From NCBI GenBank assembly GCA_001969505.1, contig LSSK01000800.1:1-22151 (forward strand): a stretch of 22,151 nt of DNA. The letters run 5' to 3'. The translations under genes and the position numbers were made by a program. Source of the stretch: Zancudomyces culisetae (taxonomy: Eukaryota; Kickxellomycota; Harpellomycetes; Harpellales; Legeriomycetaceae). Under the pieces are notes generated by a model. That model had not been told where the DNA came from. It ran no database searches and saw nothing but the letters and a program-made list of their open reading frames with translations. This document shows, in pieces, positions 18,605-22,151 of this stretch (position 1 is the stretch's first letter; every line of letters begins with the position of its first letter).

Positions 18605-19741
18605 CTCTTATTTATGTCTTCTTGTAACAGAAAGTATTCTTTTTTTTTTAAGAAAAAACGTAAGGCTTGGATATTGAATTTGCTGAACCAAACTGTCCAA
18701 GGACAAGATTCTTCGGACCCCTTATATACAAACTCAGATGTGGTGTGATAGTAGCATATTGGAATAACTGTTATACTATATTTTTTGTTAATAGTGCAAT
18801 TGCACTTTTTCCACAGCATTCGCTAACTTTTTAGTGACATTCTTAGGAATATCCAACAATAGTGAAGATTTTCTTTAACCCTTCTTTTTAGACAACATGA
18901 TTTAGTTGATTTTTTGCTAGAAATTTATGTCTCCATATACGATTTGAACGCATTTTCACTTTTCCATATAAATGAAAAACACTGTTGTAAAAAAAAGACA
19001 AAATTAGAGTGGGGAAGCGAGCTTTATTTTACACCTACAATTGCTCATAGTGACAACACATCAAAGCTAATATGGTGTTCATACTGTCCTTGTACGCTTT
19101 TAATGACACATTTTTTTTTTCAACCTTCCTCTCAGAAAAACTAGAACTTGAGAGACGTAGTATTATTAACGACGTACATGCACTATAGATTTCCAATTTA
19201 TTGTCAATAGTTAAAGCAAACTCACCCATTGACATATTTTTTTTTTTTTCATTCAAATATCAATATTGCTCATTTTTAATATATATTTTTAGCTTTTATC
19301 ACTCCCAAACATTAAAAAATGGTAGAACTACATCACTACCGTTTATATCATGAACACTATTTACACGCCTCCGTTTCCTTTAAATTCGAGTAGCTGAATG
19401 GAGAAAGTTAACGGTATCATCGGATGTTATTTGGGGTTAGCAGCACTCACCACACTATCTAAATGCATTTGGTCTAAAAGAGAACATTACCCAATACTGA
19501 AATTTGAGTTTATTAATTGTGCTTGATACTTTTATAAATTCCTCTAATTTTATGGCGGTAAAGGTTATAGTTCAGTAAACATGTCAATTCCAAAAGATTG
19601 TGGTAAAATATATCAAATTCGCTTAATAAAACACAACATGTCTAAAAAAGATTGGGTATAAACCATAGTATTTATAATACAGGTTTTGACATGACCAGCT
19701 GTCAAGTGTAGACAGAAAACGGACCTCGTTCATGGTGATGT

Positions 19742-19867
19742 CTATTGGTCACTCATCTTTTCCAATACGCATTTTATACAAGTGCAATTCTTTCTATGAC
19801 CATCCGGCCTAATACAAGTTTTGGTCACATCCCTACCTCCATTCTCGCCCTCATCCGTATGTACCAT
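19742..19867 (-). CDS. Candidate small cysteine-motif ORF (copy B)
   Basis: A 41-codon ORF from ATG at 19867 to TAG at 19742, starting MVHTDEGENGG and ending GHRKNCTCIKCVLEKMSDQ. Its last 19 residues align without gaps to copy A: G-H-x3-C-T-C-x2-C-V-L-[D/E]-x-[I/M]. An in-frame TAA lies just upstream of the ATG, so it is either a self-contained micro-ORF, the remnant of a longer gene, or an exon with an internal acceptor. Function is unknown. Confidence 0.3.
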   Translation of the reverse strand: MVHTDEGENGGRDVTKTCIRPDGHRKNCTCIKCVLEKMSDQ

Positions 19868-20836
19868 ATTTATTTATAAAGTTGTAGTTGGAAATCCCTC
19901 TAGGACATCAGTAGGCTCGATTAATTTTTATATTTGGCTGATACAAGTATTATTTTGAATACCAACTTTGAAAAATGCAAATACCTTCATTTAAATATCT
20001 TTGAGATAGCAAGGTGATTTGAAAAACAGTGTTCTTCACGAATATGAGGAAGATATAAAACCGTTATGTTGCTGATAACCCCGCTCATTCATAGGCAGAA
20101 GAATTGGTGTGAATCAATTGGTAAAAATCACAGGAAGCTGTGAATCGAACGATAAATTTTCTATAAAAAATCACTGAAAAATCAATATATTTCCAACAGT
20201 TTAAGATATGACAGAGCAATATTTGCTTCTATATAATGAAAGTGGGCAGGGAGGGTGATGAAGAATGAAATTATTTTAAATAAAATAATACAACATAGTA
20301 AACCTCAGAACCAAATTATATAAAACAAAACGCAAACTTGAGCTTCATCTATCCATACTGACGAGAGACATTTACCAAAAACATCCCTGCTAATTGTGTT
20401 TACCTTTTATAGTACATCATTTTTACTCCAGCTTTGTAATTATCTTATAGATAATAACACAAACTAAAATTAAAAGTGCCCTTTGATCAAACTCGACCAT
20501 TACTATTTTGTCATTAGCAGTAATGAATAGATCACTTTTTCAAAAAAATAAACCCCCCTTCAGCACACAATTTTACAAAAAATGAGTTGTAAAAAGCCTT
20601 TATTAATGCCCAGAGTATTTCTGATAAAAGATCTATTCATAAATAAAAAACAAAAGCTAACTCAAAAAAAAGGTCCCCTGTCCCGCCCTCACAACCAACA
20701 GCACCCAACAGGTGGTGATACGTTTTGATTTTGAAGATTGCCCTTGTGATTCTTAACATTAAGTGTGATAAAGTCAGAATTGATTTTTTTGTCTGTTCAC
20801 TGTGCTGTTGGTTGCTACCAAAAATACATATATAAA

Positions 20837-21292
20837 TTATACTAGTTCATTAGTCCAGTTTGCAGCTTGGATCTGCACATCTATCTCACGTCTCTCCTTC
20901 GCTAGTTTATCTATCTTTTTGCGAAGAGCTACAATATCAACTGTTGCTACATTCAAGATTTCGGTCTTGGAGTATCGGTTCACTGTGGTGTTTGCATGAC
21001 TGGAGACCGCATCAAGTATCCTGTGCAATTTTTCCAATGAGTCACGCTTGGCTATTGCGCTAGTTATACTCAGACCGCTGTCTGTCTTTACAGCAAGATT
21101 CGTGGAGTTGATTCTAACAATCAGATCCTCAAGTTCCTGTATTTTTGCGTATAACTCTGTAAATAGCCTCTCAGGATCTTCAGCGGGCTTTGTTCCATCT
21201 TGTACCAGAGAGTTATTGACTATTCTGTTCTTAAGATCAGTGATCGACTTATCAAGATCCGCTCGGAGTATTAGTGCCTCAGCCAGTCTCAT
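20837..21292 (-). CDS. DIP1984/DUF6847-family protein (often labelled septicolysin), bacterial-type
   Basis: Intronless 151-residue, coiled-coil-rich protein. It matches the bacterial DIP1984 family over its whole length: MRLAEALILRADLDK at the start, VQDGTKPAEDPERL at about 30-43, LIVRINSTNLAVK, NRYSKTEILNVATVDI and the terminal AANWTNELV. Bacterial members are also about 150 aa. The name septicolysin attached to many entries is not backed by a known pore-forming motif here, and I see no signal peptide or membrane segment. The molecular role is unknown. The sequence looks less A/T-rich than its surroundings. The ATG at 21292 corresponds to the conserved start, and a TATATA-containing stretch lies about 60 bp upstream. 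It is flanked by gene-poor DNA, as expected for an acquired gene. Family assignment is strong; direction and date of transfer are inference. Confidence 0.88.
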   Translation of the reverse strand: MRLAEALILRADLDKSITDLKNRIVNNSLVQDGTKPAEDPERLFTELYAKIQELEDLIVRINSTNLAVKTDSGLSITSAIAKRDSLEKLHRILDAVSSHANTTVNRYSKTEILNVATVDIVALRKKIDKLAKERREIDVQIQAANWTNELV

Positions 21293-21650
21293 ACTGAACT
21301 ATTGTCTAATCCAAGCGCTAAAAAAAACGACTAGTTGCCACTGTCGTACTCTATATAAAGCTTATGCTTTTGTATTGAAATTTTTATAATACAATAAAAA
21401 AATGCTAGAAAGGACCTGCTATACCCAACAAACCAGTCTTTTTACATAGCTGCGAGTGTATCAAACCCAATCTTAAGTGCCAAGGTTGAGTAGTTCCTAG
21501 GAGTGCTCTGAATTGTTTTGCACTTGAAGAAATGCCAACTTTTGCCACCCTTTTATATTCTTTTTTTTTAGCAAGCAGTTTTGACTTTAACTGCTTTGTT
21601 CACTAATTACTCATTAAATGTATATTGTTACTCTTTATCTTGATACAAAC

Positions 21651-21693
21651 TTGCTGCGGCGAGCAGTATTATGAAACATTTCTTCCGCAGCAA
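21651..21693. repeat. 9-bp perfect inverted repeat
   Basis: TTGCTGCGG (21651-21659) and CCGCAGCAA (21685-21693) are separated by 25 nt. The arms are G/C-rich compared with the surrounding DNA. Confidence 0.85.
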
Positions 21694-22130
21694 CAATAGG
21701 CTTATTGTCAAGTAAATCAAAAAAAAAAATGTAAAAATATAAAGAACCACATCAATTTATTAATGCAAAGACACTAATTTCAAAATTTTGCTTGATTTGA
21801 TTTGGTTAGCATTACAAGTGCATAAAGAAATTCAGGATGGCATGTTTATTATGTCTTGAACGATTCGCCTGAGTTCGTAGCTAATTGGATAGCAATTATT
21901 TGCTCATCGTATTTTATATTATTGGGTGAAGGAGCTGTAGAAAATCAGATCTGTGCAGGGCAGAGCAGAAAAGTGATTAGCGTTTGCAAACAAGCTTTGT
22001 GATGACATTGGTTTAGTAAAATGGTGAATTAAAAGGACCCTAGCAATAACAGAGCAAAGAGAAGTAGAAAGAAGCTTTTATTTTATATTTTATAGATGTT
22101 CTAACCTTGTACCAAACCCCAAAAATGCAT

Positions 22131-22151
22131 TTGATTTTGATTTTGATTTTG
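22131..22151. repeat. TTTTGA tandem repeat at window edge
   Basis: Three to four TTTTGA units run off the right end, so the full length is unknown. Confidence 0.85.

Larger units (their letters stand above)
18000..20836. other. Gene-poor region with short ORFs only
   Basis: About 2.8 kb between the PITH gene and the DIP1984-family gene. Only short minus-strand ORFs with a shared cysteine motif (18431-18604 and 19742-19867) look gene-like. A 42-codon plus-strand ORF (19398-19526) with one hydrophobic segment, GIIGCYLGLAAL, is possible but unsupported. Small inverted repeats are visible: TTCGCT-T-AGCGAA near 18200, TTGACA-8 nt-TGTCAA near 19685 and TCATTA-GCAG-TAATGA near 20512. I see no tRNA or transposon. 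Confidence 0.6.
21293..22151. other. Intergenic region to window end
   Basis: No supported gene. It contains a 9-bp inverted repeat at 21651-21693, a short minus-strand ORF over it (ending TAA at 21635-21637, protein-like KPIVAAEEMFHNTARRSKF) and a TTTTGA repeat at the right edge. A gene whose body lies beyond the window cannot be excluded. Confidence 0.5.

Noticed and set aside
18568-18819. 83-aa minus ORF overlapping cysteine-motif copy A
   Set aside because: It is in a different frame from the conserved motif, has a low-complexity Phe/Lys/Tyr composition and no splice logic. Probably intron or chance.
20135-20165. tRNA-like T-loop (GTTCGATTC on the minus strand)
   Set aside because: The flanking bases do not pair into a T-stem, and no acceptor, D-arm or anticodon arm is found around it.
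20500-20530. Hairpin TCATTA-GCAG-TAATGA as a terminator
   Set aside because: Factor-independent terminators are bacterial, the stem is A/T-rich and weak, and no T-run follows.
21795-21830. Possible third copy of the Cys-Thr-Cys motif on the minus strand
   Set aside because: Only Cys-Thr-Cys matches. The third Cys is out of frame, the upstream frame is closed by TGA and the His/Val/Leu positions are absent.

Overview
The window is nuclear DNA from an AT-rich, intron-bearing eukaryote. It is most likely a fungus of an early-diverging, zygomycete-grade lineage. That placement is an inference from the gene set and short introns, and no marker in the window fixes it. Most reconstructed introns are 80-262 bp with GTAAGT-like donors, but two use GCAAGT. 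Intergenic DNA is very A/T-rich. There is no operon, CRISPR array, tRNA, rRNA or intact mobile element.

Layout, left to right: (1) 1-5467, minus: most of a Nup192/Nup205 inner-ring nucleoporin, whose C-terminus runs off the window at base 1. (2) 6296-7087, plus: a seven-helix DUF4203/TMEM198-like membrane protein. (3) 7258-8893, minus, three exons: RNase H1 with an N-terminal hybrid-binding domain. (4) 9189-10841, plus, four exons: an OTUD3-like deubiquitinase. (5) 10936-13186, minus, two exons: a complete M3 zinc metallopeptidase (saccharolysin/thimet oligopeptidase type). (6) 13254-13777, minus: an unrecognised protein with a mitochondrial-type N-terminus. (7) 15380-16620, minus, four exons: Mediator subunit 4. 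(8) 17283-17999, plus: a PITH-domain protein (PITHD1-like). (9) 18431-19867, minus: two short ORFs that share a C-terminal cysteine motif. (10) 20837-21292, minus: an intronless protein of the bacterial DIP1984/DUF6847 family, the best candidate for horizontal transfer.

The left 13 kb is compact, with divergent pairs (NUP192/TMEM198-like, RNH1/OTU) and convergent pairs (TMEM198-like/RNH1, OTU/M3 peptidase). From 13.8 kb rightwards it becomes gene-poor, with long intergenic stretches holding orphan exon-like ORFs, inverted repeats and simple repeats. The conserved genes are unrelated housekeeping functions (nuclear pore, R-loop removal, deubiquitination, peptide turnover, transcription, proteasome-linked PITH protein) and do not form a pathway. 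The points most worth following up are the DIP1984-family gene, the pair of cysteine-motif ORFs, the repeat-laden purine-rich nucleoporin and the GC-AG introns. All exon joins were read by eye from splice signals, reading frame and family conservation.
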